A stretch of 64,000 nucleotides of DNA from Mesorhizobium sp. J428 (lineage in GTDB: Bacteria > Pseudomonadota > Alphaproteobacteria > Rhizobiales > Rhizobiaceae), in NCBI RefSeq assembly GCF_024699925.1, contig NZ_JAJOMX010000001.1, positions 3,014,001-3,078,000 on the forward strand, written 5' to 3'. The notes under the pieces were generated by a model. It saw only the letters and a program-made list of their open reading frames with translations. It was not told the origin of the DNA and did no database searches. The position numbers and the translations under genes were made by a program. Shown in pieces: positions 1 to 8,919 of this stretch; the stretch's first letter is position 1, and every line of letters begins with the position of its first letter.

Positions 1-325
1 CGCCTGCAGCGGGCTTTCCGGCATCGATCTCTACAATTTCTGGATCGCCCTGTGCCTTCTCGGCGTGGGATGGAACTTCGCCTTCTTCGGCGCCACCACC
101 ATGCTGGCGAGTTGCCATACTCCCGAGGAAGGCCCGAAGGTCCAGGCACTCCACGACTTCTCCATGTTTGGTGTGGTGGCGGTGGGATCGGTATCGTCGG
201 GAGCCCTGCTGTCGGCGGCTGGATGGTCCGCCGTCAACCTCGTCGTCCTTCCCGTGGTCACGCTGGCCGCGCTCGTCATCCTCGTTGGCCGCCGCTTCGA
301 TGCCAAGAGTTCATTGTCCACCTGA
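1..325 (+). CDS. MFS transporter, C-terminal end (5' truncated by window)
   Basis: An open frame enters from the left edge (frame 2) and stops at 325. The visible 107 residues are membrane-like, with two or three hydrophobic segments separated by a short polar loop. They carry the GVGWNFAFFGATTML and CHTPEEGPKVQ strings typical of the last helices of a common MFS subfamily, whose loop normally reads CHxPEER-KVQ. The protein ends in a short polar tail. The start codon and N-terminal helices lie outside the window, so the substrate cannot be guessed. The GST that follows is 12 bp away and likely cotranscribed. Confidence 0.8.
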   Translation, partial: ACSGLSGIDLYNFWIALCLLGVGWNFAFFGATTMLASCHTPEEGPKVQALHDFSMFGVVAVGSVSSGALLSAAGWSAVNLVVLPVVTLAALVILVGRRFDAKSSLST

Positions 326-337
326 GAGAGCATACCC

Positions 338-934
338 ATGATCACCGTTCACGGCCGTCCAAACTCCTCCAACGTCGCCAAGGTGATGTGGACCCTCGCC
401 GAACTCGGCATCGAGCATCGGCGTCTCGATGTCGGCGGTCCGTTCGGCGGCAACAAGGATGCGGCCTACCTCGCCATGAACCCCAACGGCCTCATCCCCT
501 TGTTGATCGACGGACCGTCACGGATCTGGGAATCCAACGCCATCGTCCGCTATCTCGGCGCGACATACGGAGCCGGCACGTTCTGGCCCGGCGATGCGGC
601 TGCGCGGTCGTTGTCGGACCGCTGGATGGATTGGGGAACGATCTATCTTTATCCGAAGGTGATCGCGCTCATGGCGGCGAAGGCGCCGGAAGCGCTCGAC
701 AAGGCGATCGCCGACGTAGCCGCTCCCTGCGCCATCCTCGACGGTGCGCTGGCCGATAGCCGCTTTCTTGCCGGCGATGAGCTCACCATCGGCGATATCC
801 CCGTCGCCATCCATCTGGGCCGCCTGTTCCGGCTCGCCGCCGGATATCTGCCCTATCCAAATCTCGAGCGCTATTTCCAGGAATTGAACGTGCGGCCCGC
901 TTATCGGATGCACTGCCTCGAGGCGCTGGCCTGA
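338..934 (+). CDS. Glutathione S-transferase family protein
   Basis: 198 residues, a full-length cytosolic GST. The N-terminal thioredoxin-like domain (residues 1-80) begins with HGRPNSSNVAK, where Ser/Asn replace the Cys of classical thioredoxin folds. It contains the cis-proline NPNGLIPLL and the glutathione-contacting ESNAIVRYL. An all-helical C-terminal domain follows. The start has a GAGAG ribosome site about 8 bp upstream. It follows the MFS gene by 12 bp, so the two are probably one unit. The family conjugates or reduces electrophiles with glutathione; the substrate is unknown. Confidence 0.85.
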   Translation: MITVHGRPNSSNVAKVMWTLAELGIEHRRLDVGGPFGGNKDAAYLAMNPNGLIPLLIDGPSRIWESNAIVRYLGATYGAGTFWPGDAAARSLSDRWMDWGTIYLYPKVIALMAAKAPEALDKAIADVAAPCAILDGALADSRFLAGDELTIGDIPVAIHLGRLFRLAAGYLPYPNLERYFQELNVRPAYRMHCLEALA

Positions 935-1009
935 ATTCGGTCTGATTTCGCCAACAATGGAATTGGCTGAATTTCAGTAAGGCTGGCGCTTTGGTTCCCC
1001 GCGGCGTTG

Positions 1010-1630
1010 CCGCTGGGCTGCGCAAGTAGCGTTGCGATCAGAAGCCGCTTCACGGGTGCACCGTTGACCGAGATCGTGACGTTCTGATCTGGAGCACCGT
1101 TAGGTGCGCCGGCGAGTAGGGGATGTTTCGCTCCATCTATATGGCCCGGCCGATGGCCACTCCCTCGGTGCATACGCCATGCAGGACCAGATCGTATGAT
1201 GAGTGACAGGCGATCGGCGACGAAGGCGGCGACGGTGGAATCGTGAAGGTAGAAGCCATCTATGCCGAACCGGGCATGGCATCGCCTGTGTCCTTTTGAG
1301 GATTCCACAATGAACCGGCCGGCGTCGTCGGGCGGACGCCAGACGTTCGACGTCCATCGGCTCCATCACGACCTGGCGGGTCACGTCCAAGCGGATCGTG
1401 GTGACCCGCCAGGATGCGCCGGACACAATATCGGCCGCATGCGGATATTCGATGATGTCGGCCTCCGCCACAGGCGAAGCATTGCCGTTGCACCCGGCCG
1501 GACCGAACGCACTGCCCATGATGACGACTTCCTCCACTAGATCGGCGATCGTCGTCGCCAGATTGGTCAGCCTGTCCATGGCAAGGATCGTCGCCTCGTG
1601 CCTGTGCCGCGGGACCTTGTCGGGCTAGGA
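1010..1630 (-). pseudogene. Decayed inosine/uridine-preferring nucleoside hydrolase (C-terminal remnant)
   Basis: Two minus-strand frames together read like the C-terminal half of an IunH/Rih nucleoside hydrolase. About 1340-1610 gives RLTNLA, EEVVIMGSAFGPAG, PVAEADIIEYPHAADIV and LDVTRQVVM. Another frame at about 1010-1300 gives GFYLHDSTVAAFV and later GAPVKRLLIATLL. These match the family blocks GPLTNLA, IVxMGGAFG, ExNxxxDPxAA and the C-terminal HD-A-A block. The N-terminal DTDPGxDDA calcium-binding motif is absent and the frame breaks at least once near 1310-1340, so this is a relic. Beyond it, 1631-1948 holds nothing I can identify. Confidence 0.6.
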
Positions 1631-1948
1631 CATGACATAGCGACAATTTTACCCTGTAACCTAGTCGATGACATCGACATGGCAGTGCTGTCTCCGACAG
1701 ACGCATGAGGCCGACCATCTGGCCGTGGGGATTGCTCACGCAGTGTGCCGTCGGCGTAGATTTGACACAGCCACTCCCGCGGCTGCGGCGCGGCACTGAC
1801 GATCGCATTCCCGGCTGCATGCCGACGGCGCAAAGGCGCGACGTCCGGCGGCTTCGGCAGATCATCCGAGTCCCCTTGCAACATCGAGATCCGGCTGCCG
1901 CCGCAACAGGCAGCCCACTCGCCTGCCTTCAAACCAAGCAAAACCGTC

Positions 1949-2005
1949 TTGACAGACGCCACTCCGCAAGGCTGTATTATATATAGCAATAGCGTTGCTG
2001 TATAT
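1949..2005 (+). promoter_or_regulatory. iclR promoter with overlapping imperfect palindrome
   Basis: A TTGACA at 1949-1954 is followed 18-20 bp later by TGTATT/TATTAT (about 1973-1980), a plausible sigma-70 promoter with long spacing. Directly downstream, 1981-2005 is an interrupted inverted repeat: ATATA and GCAA on the left, TTGC and TATAT on the right, around TAGCG. It ends 9 bp before the iclR ATG. A palindrome between promoter and regulator start suggests autoregulation by the IclR protein. This is inference from position only. Confidence 0.45.
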
Positions 2006-2013
2006 GGGAAAAA

Positions 2014-2812
2014 ATGAGCTCACTCGAAAATGCTCTCAAGATCGTGTCGTTGCTGGATCGCACCCGGCCGGTGTTGCGCGTCGGCGAGGTCTGCCGTGAG
2101 ATCGGCATCCCGAAGAGCTCGGTGTCGCGGCTGATGAAGACGCTCGGCGACTACGGGATTCTCGAGCGCGAGGCGGGGGAGGGGGTCGGCTACGTCGCGG
2201 GACCGCGCTCGCTCCTGCTTGCCGATCTCTACTCGGCGCAGCATTCGCTGAAGGATCAGGTCGAGGTCGCGTTGGAGCGGCTCACCGAGGAGTTCGGCTT
2301 TGCCGGCTACGTCTCGGTCATCAACGGGGCCGACATCATCATCCTGTCGGTCCGCCACGGCTCCTATCCGCTGCGGCTGGTACGCGAGATTGGCCAGCCG
2401 ATGCCCGCCTTCACCACGTCGGTCGGGAGGGCGCTGATGTCCTATCTGGAGGACGGCGAGATCATCCGGCTTGCCCGCGTCTATATGGGCGACCGCTATT
2501 CGGACGAGGAGATCCTCGCCCGCGTCGAGATGGGCATGGAAATACGGCGTCGCCTGGGGGCAGAGCGCCATCATCCCGGGCATCGCCGCGCTGGCGGCCG
2601 CCGTCTGGGACCAGCGCCGCGGCGATGGTATCGGGCTGTCCATCTCCTATCCCACCGCCGCCGTCGACCGGGCCCTGCGCATGCGCATGTTCGAACGTCT
2701 GCGCGAGGAGGCGGCCGCCATCGGGCGCCGGGCACGAGATCCGATCTGGGAGGCGCGCTCCGTCGTGGAAGCACCAGTGCCTGACTTCGAGGCCCAAGAA
2801 CTCGTCGAGTGA
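2014..2812 (+). pseudogene. IclR family transcriptional regulator (frameshifted near 2541)
   Basis: The N-terminal part (residues 1-175) has the IclR winged helix-turn-helix, with RVGEVCREIGIPKSSVSRLM as the reading helix. It is followed by the effector domain containing GQPMPAFTTSVGRALMSYL. The frame then slips. The C-terminal part continues in the next frame as EYGVAWGQSAIIPGIAALAAAV and ends at 2812. Removing one A from the AAA at about 2540-2542 restores a single protein of about 265 residues, the usual IclR length, so a base-call error is likely. It sits immediately upstream of the Pot-type transport operon and is its probable regulator. Confidence 0.8.
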
Positions 2813-2849
2813 GTTTCGGCTGAAATCCTGAACACAACAAGGGGAACCA

Positions 2850-3935
2850 ATGATGACCAGTAACGACCGCTTCTCAATATCCCGCCGTTCGCTGCTGAAG
2901 GCCGGCGGCGCGCTTGCAGGTGCCGCGGCATTCGGTGGCCTCGGCGCCTCCGGGGCCCATGCCGCCGGCGGCCTGAACATCCTCATGGCCGGCGGCTCCT
3001 GGAAGGAATGGGTCGACCAGACCTTCGTCGCGCCCTTCGCCCAGGCGAACGACGTCGACGTGGCCTGGAAGCTCGGCCTTGGCCAGGAGCCGCTGGTGAT
3101 GGCGCAGAAGGCGCGCCCGCAATGGGACCTGATCCATACCGGACAGATGCGCGCCGGCCAGCTCGGCGCCATGGGGCTCTACAAGCCGCTGAGCGAGGAG
3201 AGCCTACCGAACCTCAAGCAGATCCATCCGTCGTTCCGCTATGAATTCCTCGCCGGAAAGTGCCACACGCCGTACGGGCTCTGCGTCAACACCAAGCGCA
3301 TCACGCGCCCGATCACGTCTTGGAATGATCTCTGGGATCCGGAATTCAAGGGACGCGTCGCCTTCCCCGCCTGGGGCTGGATCGGCGACGAGGTGTTCTA
3401 TTCGCTGAACCAGGCATTCGGCGGCACCTCCGAAGACATCGGTCCCGGCATCGAGAAGCTGAAGACGCTCTTTACCGATAATGGCGCGATCGTCGCGAAC
3501 AATGTCGAGCACACCCGCCAGCTGATCGACTCCGAAGAAATCTGGCTCGTCCCCTTCTTCGGCGGCCGTATCGCGCAGGCAGCCGCAGCGGGCACGCCGG
3601 TTGAGTTCGTCATTCCGGAAGAGGGTGGTCTGTCCTGGGTCTGGAACATGGCGATCATCGCCAACCGTCCGGAGCAGTTCACGGCGAATGCTGAGGCGCT
3701 CATCAACGAAACCTATGACGCGGAGAAGCAGATCGCCTTCGCCAAGCTGACCGGCTACCCGCCGACTAACATGGAAGCGATGAAGAACCTGCCGCCGCAG
3801 CTGAAGAAGATCGAGCTGTCGGACGCGCAGGTCGAGCTCCTCGGCAAGCTGCAGAGCAAGGTCGATCCGATGGTCATTTTCGCCTATCGCGACCAGTACG
3901 CCGAGCGCTGGAATAAGGAAGTCATTGGCGCCTGA
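2850..3935 (+). CDS. ABC transporter substrate-binding protein, PotD/spermidine-putrescine family
   Basis: 361 residues. The N-terminus has a twin-arginine signal (SRRSLLK followed by a hydrophobic Ala/Gly stretch to about residue 38, AHA-A), so it is exported folded to the periplasm. The mature part has the type-2 periplasmic-binding fold with NILMAGGSWKEWV at its start and the IANRPEQ hinge region. ATG at 2850 has a GGGGAA ribosome site 6 bp upstream. It heads a transporter cassette. The two downstream AspA/AstE deacylases suggest that the ligand is an N-acyl amino acid or amide-linked amine rather than a plain polyamine; that is inference. Confidence 0.85.
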   Translation: MMTSNDRFSISRRSLLKAGGALAGAAAFGGLGASGAHAAGGLNILMAGGSWKEWVDQTFVAPFAQANDVDVAWKLGLGQEPLVMAQKARPQWDLIHTGQMRAGQLGAMGLYKPLSEESLPNLKQIHPSFRYEFLAGKCHTPYGLCVNTKRITRPITSWNDLWDPEFKGRVAFPAWGWIGDEVFYSLNQAFGGTSEDIGPGIEKLKTLFTDNGAIVANNVEHTRQLIDSEEIWLVPFFGGRIAQAAAAGTPVEFVIPEEGGLSWVWNMAIIANRPEQFTANAEALINETYDAEKQIAFAKLTGYPPTNMEAMKNLPPQLKKIELSDAQVELLGKLQSKVDPMVIFAYRDQYAERWNKEVIGA

Positions 3936-3945
3936 CGCCGCTGAC

Positions 3946-3972
3946 GGCGCCGCCTCTGCAAGGGGCGGCGCC
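3946..3972 (+). promoter_or_regulatory. Strong intercistronic hairpin after the binding-protein gene
   Basis: GGCGCCGCC (3946-3954) pairs perfectly with GGCGGCGCC (3964-3972) around a 9-base loop, with no following T-run. Hairpins between a binding-protein gene and the rest of its ABC operon commonly stabilise the upstream mRNA and lower expression of the membrane subunits. That role is inferred here. Confidence 0.55.
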
Positions 3973-3991
3973 CGTTCAATCCAGATCAGAC

Positions 3992-5119
3992 ATGAACGGC
4001 TGTCCGCCCGCGCCGCTGCGCGCCGGACTCCACGTGAAGGACTTTGCCTTGGATCACGCCCTCAAACTGGAGAAGATCGTCAAGCGCTATGCGACGGCGA
4101 CTGCTCTCGGCCCTGTCGATATCGACGTGCAGAAGGGCGAACTGTTGACGCTGCTCGGGCCGTCGGGATGCGGCAAGACGACGACCCTTCACATCATCGC
4201 CGGGCTCACGACACCGACCGAGGGTCGTCTGGTGCTGGGCGGTAGCGACATCACTAACCTCGCGCCTCCTTACCGCGATATTGGCCTGGTCTTCCAGAAC
4301 TACGCCCTCTTCCCGCACCGCACGATCGCCCAGAACGTCGCCTTCGGGCTCAGGATGCGGAAGGTGTCCAAAGCGGAGATCACCGACAGGGTCCGGCGTA
4401 TGCTCGAGGTCGTCGGCCTGCCGAATGTGGAAGAGCGCTACCCGTCGCAGCTCTCGGGCGGGCAGCGGCAGCGCGTGGCACTTGCCCGCGCACTCGTGAT
4501 CGAGCCTTCTATCCTGCTTCTTGACGAGCCACTGTCCAATCTGGACGCGCTGCTGCGCAAGAAGATGCGGCTGGAACTGCGCGATATCCAGCAGCGTCTC
4601 GGCATCACCACCGTCTTCGTCACACACGACCAGGACGAGGCCTTCGAAATGTCCGACCGCGTCGTGCTGATGAACGGCGGGCATGTCGAGCAGGTCGGTT
4701 CGCCTGAGACGCTCTACGACAAGCCGCAGACGCGCTTCGCGGCGACCTTCATCGGCGAGGCGAGTCTGATCTCGTGCCGGATCGCAGAGGCGACGGGCGA
4801 GGACCTGCTGGTCGAACTAGAAAAGGGCTACAAGGTTCGTGCGAAGTCCGTTCGTGGTGCTCCGGCCGCGGGCTCGGAAGCCCTGCTGATGACGCGTCCG
4901 GAACGCGTGTCGCTCGCCGCTCCAAATGCGCCCGAGGCAGTACCCGCCACGATCTCGAAGCGTGTCTTCCAGGGCGAGCGGATTCTGTTCGAGCTGGAGA
5001 CGCCAGCCGGACACGCGATCCAGTGCTCGGTGCCGAGCCTCGAGAACTACCGGGCGATGCAGCCCGGTGAAAAGGTCGGCGCGATCCTGCGCGAATGCCG
5101 TGTGATCCCGGGAGCCTGA
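3992..5119 (+). CDS. ABC transporter ATP-binding protein, PotA type
   Basis: 375 residues, normal for PotA/FbpC-type ATPases. Walker A is LGPSGCGKTTT, the Q-loop is at FQNYALFPH, the signature is LSGGQRQRVALARAL, Walker B is ILLLDEPLSNLD, and the switch His is in VTHDQDEAFEMSD. A C-terminal TOBE regulatory domain (about residues 280-370) contains LLMTRPERV. The ATG at 3992 gives an unusual 20-residue leader. A TTG start at about 4049 would give a more typical N-terminus (LDHALKLEKIVKRYA), so the start is uncertain. It energises uptake with the two following permeases. Confidence 0.88.
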   Translation: MNGCPPAPLRAGLHVKDFALDHALKLEKIVKRYATATALGPVDIDVQKGELLTLLGPSGCGKTTTLHIIAGLTTPTEGRLVLGGSDITNLAPPYRDIGLVFQNYALFPHRTIAQNVAFGLRMRKVSKAEITDRVRRMLEVVGLPNVEERYPSQLSGGQRQRVALARALVIEPSILLLDEPLSNLDALLRKKMRLELRDIQQRLGITTVFVTHDQDEAFEMSDRVVLMNGGHVEQVGSPETLYDKPQTRFAATFIGEASLISCRIAEATGEDLLVELEKGYKVRAKSVRGAPAAGSEALLMTRPERVSLAAPNAPEAVPATISKRVFQGERILFELETPAGHAIQCSVPSLENYRAMQPGEKVGAILRECRVIPGA

Positions 5120-5148
5120 CATGACCCGCGAACACGGCAAGGGCGGGG

Positions 5149-5979
5149 ATGTGTTCGGCTACGGCGCTGATGGCGCCGATCGGCATCCTCTACATGTTCT
5201 TCCTGATCATCCCGATCGGCTTCTTCCTGTCGCTCAGCTTCCTGACTTACTCGGTCGCGGACATGAGCGTCGCGCAGCCGACGCTCGAGAACTACGGCCG
5301 CCTCGTCCTCGACGGTTACTATCGCGGCATCATCTTCGACACGATCAGGGTCTCTCTGACCGTCACGGTGATCACGCTCCTCCTCGGCTATGTGCTCGCG
5401 CTGTTTCTTTCGAGGATGAAGAGCGCCTGGCGCGGGATCATGATGTTCCTGATCATTGCCCCGCTGATGACCGGCGTGATCGTGCGCACCTACGGCTGGA
5501 TCGTCCTGCTCGGCACCGACGGGCTGGTGAACATGCTGCTTGTGGGAAGCGGCGTCGTCGAGCGGCCGCTTCAGATGCTGAACAACGAGCGCACGGCAAT
5601 CGTGGCGCTCGTCCACATCATGCTGCCCTACATGGTCTTTCCGATCTTCTCGTCGCTGGTGGCGCAAGATCCGCATCTGGTGCCGGCCGCCGGAACGCTT
5701 GGTGCCAGGCCGCTGCGTACCTTCCTCGAGATCACCCTGCCGCTCAGCAGGCCGGGCATCGTCATGGCCTCGGTCATTGTCTTCACGATGACGTCGGGCT
5801 CGATCGTGACCGTCGATCTGCTCGCCGGGCGCGACCTGACGATCATGGGGCAGGTGATCTACCAGCTCATCATGTCGACCTTCAACTGGCCGCTGGCGGC
5901 CGCGGTCGCGGCACTGCTTGTGCTCTGCCAATTCGCCCTGATCTCCTATTATTTCCGGAAGACGCGCCGTGGATACTGA
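5149..5979 (+). CDS. ABC transporter permease, PotB type (start probably at 5121 with a one-base slip)
   Basis: 276 residues with about six transmembrane segments and the BPD_transp_1 EAA loop near AGTLGARPLRTFLEITLPLSRPG, which contacts the ATPase. The best ribosome site (CGGGAG) precedes an ATG at 5121, one base after the ATPase stop. From there the frame reads only MTREHGKGG before leaving the permease frame. Shortening the GGGG at about 5145-5148 by one would join it to this ORF. It overlaps the next permease by 11 bp. It forms the inner-membrane channel with that gene product. Confidence 0.82.
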   Translation: MCSATALMAPIGILYMFFLIIPIGFFLSLSFLTYSVADMSVAQPTLENYGRLVLDGYYRGIIFDTIRVSLTVTVITLLLGYVLALFLSRMKSAWRGIMMFLIIAPLMTGVIVRTYGWIVLLGTDGLVNMLLVGSGVVERPLQMLNNERTAIVALVHIMLPYMVFPIFSSLVAQDPHLVPAAGTLGARPLRTFLEITLPLSRPGIVMASVIVFTMTSGSIVTVDLLAGRDLTIMGQVIYQLIMSTFNWPLAAAVAALLVLCQFALISYYFRKTRRGY

Positions 5980-6827
5980 GAGCAACACGAGCGCCGCAGT
6001 GGCGCGCCCCGGGCAGCCGATCACGGCGCCTCCCGTCGACCTGACTGCTTTCAGCCGGTTGATGTTCGGACTGCTGGTGACGGCGATCTACGTCTTCCTG
6101 CTGGCACCAATCCTGATCGTGATCTTCACCTCGTTCAGCCCGGACATGCGCAACACCTACAGCCTTTCGCAGGCTTCGCTGCACTGGTACCGCGAGTTCC
6201 TGAACAGTTCGAGCTTCATGAGTTCGTTCAAGTTCAGCCTTGTTCTGGCCGTGCTGGCGTCGATCTTCTCCACGGTCATCGGGCTTCTGACCTCGTACGC
6301 ACTGGTCCGGTTCTTGGGTAAGGCGCGGACGATCGGGCAGTCGATCGCGATGCTGCCGATGATGATCCCGCACATCCTCATCAGCCTCTCGCTGCTTCTG
6401 CTTCTGACGCAGCTGCCGATCCCTGAAATGGCGGTGCTGGTGATCGGCCATGTGCTGATCTGCCTGCCTTTCACCATTGCCGGTATCACGGCGAGCCTTG
6501 AGGGCGTCGATCCGGACGTGGAGGCTGCGGCCTACACGCTCGGCGCCAGCAGGCTTCGCGTGCTCTGGGAGGTGACCGTGCCGCTGGTGGCGCCGGGCGT
6601 GCTGTCGTCGGCGATCTTTGCGCTGATCATCTCCTTCGGCGACGTACATCGCCCTGTTCATCTCCGGACCTGGCGCAACGACACTGCCGGTCGAGATCTT
6701 CTCCTATGTCCAGTGGGAGAGCTCGCCGATCGTCGCGGCGATCACCACCGTCCAGATCATCATGATCATCCTGTTCGGCCTCTTCATCGAGCGGCTCGTC
6801 GGATTGCGCTCCGTCATGCGCATCTGA
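5969..6827 (+). pseudogene. ABC transporter permease, PotC type (frameshifted near 6652)
   Basis: The first 225 residues form a typical PotC-like permease: about five membrane helices and an EAA loop at AAYTLGASRLRVLWEVTVPLVAPG. After ALIISFGD the frame is lost. The next frame continues directly as YIALFISGPGATTLPVEIFS and ends GLRSVMRI at 6827, about 285 residues in all, normal length. A net one-base insertion (or two-base loss) near 6650-6656 explains the break. It is the partner of the PotB-type permease upstream. If the break is real, the transporter would lose its last helices. Confidence 0.82.
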
Positions 6828-6872
6828 CCTGCAGCCAAAGCCAGACTGTTTTTCAAGGAAAGGAACTGACCC

Positions 6873-7853
6873 ATGCAGACAATAGAGGTTGGCACCGCGC
6901 GTGCGGACGGCCCCGGCCGTTTCGACGGCGCCCTCAAGGTCGCGGAGAATCCGGACGGCACGGCGGTCGAGATTCCCGTGATCATCGTTCGCGGCGCCAA
7001 GGATGGCCCGGTGCTGTGGATGCATGCCTGCGTCCATGGCGACGAATATTGCGGCACGTTCAACGTGCAGTCCTTCGCTCGGTCCCTCGTGCCTTCGGAG
7101 ATGAGCGGCACGGTGATCGCGCTGCCGATCCTGAACATCACGGCCTTCCGTGCCTATCACCGCATGAGCCCGTTCGAGGGCTTCAACAACGGTGACATGA
7201 ACCGATGCTTCCCCGGCAATCCGAACGGCGGCTTCACCGAGCAGATGGCCTATGTCATCTACGAGAACCTCAAGAAGCACGCGACGCATCTGGTCGATTT
7301 CCACACGGCCTATACCCGCGACACGCGCTGGGCGCTCTATGCAGACCATGGCGGCGAGGTGAGCCGCGTTGGACGCCAGATGGCGGAAGCCTTCGGCTAT
7401 GCGCACACGCTGCCGACGCCTGCCGGCACGCTGGTCGGGTCGTCGATGATGACGGCCGGCGGGGATGGCATCCCTGCCTATATCATCGAGGCGGGCGGGC
7501 TCGGCTCCTCATTCGACATGGAGATTGTCGCCGACGTCACCGAGCGCCTGCGCAATCTCGCGCGCTCGATCGGCATCCTGCCGGGCGAGGTCACCGACTA
7601 CGGCCCACTGACCACTTTCTCGAATTTCCACTGGGCGAACGCGCCCCGCGGCGGCCTGTTCCGGCCCTGCGTGAAGGGCGGCGACTTGGTGAAGGAAGGC
7701 GACGTGGTCGGCACCTATTACAACCTGCATGGCGATGCGAGCGGGGACGTGACCGCGCCGGCATCCGGCGTCGTGCTTGCCTACCATCCCGGCCCGATCA
7801 TTCCCCAGGGCGACGTGCTGGTTCATATCGGCCTCAATCCCCAGACTGCGTGA
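6873..7853 (+). CDS. Succinylglutamate desuccinylase/aspartoacylase family zinc hydrolase (copy 1)
   Basis: 326 residues of the AstE/AspA (M14-like) family, which removes acyl groups from N-acyl amino acids. The zinc-binding HGDE lies in HACVHGDEYCG. The substrate-binding NRCFPG follows about 50 residues later, and the third zinc ligand is the His of DFHTAY. A C-terminal barrel domain ends in HIGL. ATG at 6873 has AAGGAA upstream (6857-6862). The gene is adjacent to copy 2, 9 bp downstream, and shares about half its residues by eye. It follows the Pot-type transporter, so the pair probably acts on the imported compound. DoeB of ectoine catabolism is a characterised relative of this family. 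Confidence 0.85.
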   Translation: MQTIEVGTARADGPGRFDGALKVAENPDGTAVEIPVIIVRGAKDGPVLWMHACVHGDEYCGTFNVQSFARSLVPSEMSGTVIALPILNITAFRAYHRMSPFEGFNNGDMNRCFPGNPNGGFTEQMAYVIYENLKKHATHLVDFHTAYTRDTRWALYADHGGEVSRVGRQMAEAFGYAHTLPTPAGTLVGSSMMTAGGDGIPAYIIEAGGLGSSFDMEIVADVTERLRNLARSIGILPGEVTDYGPLTTFSNFHWANAPRGGLFRPCVKGGDLVKEGDVVGTYYNLHGDASGDVTAPASGVVLAYHPGPIIPQGDVLVHIGLNPQTA

Positions 7854-7861
7854 GACGGAAC

Positions 7862-8848
7862 ATGACCAAGGAAATCATAGTCGGAACTGCCCGCTCTACC
7901 GCGCCGGGCGTCACCAAGGGCAACCTGAAGATCGGCGAGACGCCGGCTGGGCGTTCGATCGACGCGCCGGTCGTGATCGTGCAGGGCGAGAAGGAGGGGC
8001 CGGTCGTCTGGATGCACGCCTGTGTCCACGGCAACGAATATTGCGGCACCTTCATCATCCACGAGTTCCTGAACTCGCTGGACCCGAAGACGCTTAAAGG
8101 AACTGTGGTCGCGATCCCGGTGCTGAACGTCACCGCCTTCGAAAAGAAGCTGCGCATGAGCCCGTTCGAGGGCTTCAACGGCGGCGACATGAACCGCCAG
8201 TTCCCGGGCAACCCGGGCGGCACCCTCACCCAGCAGATGGCCTACGCACTCTATGAGCCGCTGAAGACCTATGCCGACGTGCTGATCGACTTCCATACCG
8301 CGCTTACGCCGGATGTTCGCTGGGCGCTGTTCCCGAAGAACGGCAAGGCGGCGGCAACGTCTGAAAAGGTCGCCAAGGCATTCGGCTACCGCGACACTCT
8401 GCCGGTGCCGGACGAACTGCTGGCCGGCTCGGCCATGATGACGGCCGCCAAGGACGGTATCGCAAGCTACATCGTCGAGTGCGGCGGCAAGCTGCGCTCC
8501 TTTACCGACGAGTCGGTGACGGATGCCGTGGAGCGGCTGACCAACGTTCTGCGCGCATTGGAGATGCTGGAAGGCGACGTCGTCGACTACGGCAAGATGA
8601 ACTACTTCTCGAGCTTCGAATGGGTCACGGCGAAGCAGGGCGGGCTGTTCGAGCGCTTCGTCAAGTGCGGCGACACGGTCGAGGAGGGCACCGAGATCGG
8701 CCGCTACTTCGACATGCACGGCAACGAGCGCGGCAAGGCGCTGGCCCCGAAGGCTGGCATCGTGCTCGCGATCCATTCAGGGCCGATCATGGCCTCGGGC
8801 GAGACGCTGATCCATATCGGCCTCGACCCCAAGGAAGTCCGCGCCTGA
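7862..8848 (+). CDS. Succinylglutamate desuccinylase/aspartoacylase family zinc hydrolase (copy 2)
   Basis: 328 residues from the ATG at 7862, paralogous to the preceding gene. It keeps all family landmarks: HACVHGNEYCG, MNRQFPG, DFHTAL, then the C-terminal domain ending LIHIGL. Substitution of D by N in the HGxE zinc motif is common in the family. An alternative is that the two proteins form a hetero-oligomer; the close spacing and equal length allow this but do not show it. A terminator-like hairpin begins 14 bp downstream. Confidence 0.85.
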   Translation: MTKEIIVGTARSTAPGVTKGNLKIGETPAGRSIDAPVVIVQGEKEGPVVWMHACVHGNEYCGTFIIHEFLNSLDPKTLKGTVVAIPVLNVTAFEKKLRMSPFEGFNGGDMNRQFPGNPGGTLTQQMAYALYEPLKTYADVLIDFHTALTPDVRWALFPKNGKAAATSEKVAKAFGYRDTLPVPDELLAGSAMMTAAKDGIASYIVECGGKLRSFTDESVTDAVERLTNVLRALEMLEGDVVDYGKMNYFSSFEWVTAKQGGLFERFVKCGDTVEEGTEIGRYFDMHGNERGKALAPKAGIVLAIHSGPIMASGETLIHIGLDPKEVRA

Positions 8849-8861
8849 CCATGGGCACAAT

Positions 8862-8886
8862 GGAAGCCGCCGTGCAGGCGGCTTCC
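8862..8886 (+). terminator. Hairpin terminator after the deacylase pair
   Basis: GGAAGCCGCC (8862-8871) and GGCGGCTTCC (8877-8886) form a perfect 10-bp stem with a 5-base loop, followed by TTTCCTCT. It lies inside the longest possible reading of the next ORF (ATG 8851), which argues that the true start of that gene is downstream of the hairpin, at 8920. Confidence 0.65.
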
Positions 8887-8919
8887 TTTCCTCTGCGCGA
8901 TACCGAGATCGGAAGAACG

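Noticed and set aside
7205..7861. Long upstream extension of the second deacylase frame
   Set aside because: It overlaps deacylase copy 1 in another frame; ATG 7862 gives the family N-terminus.
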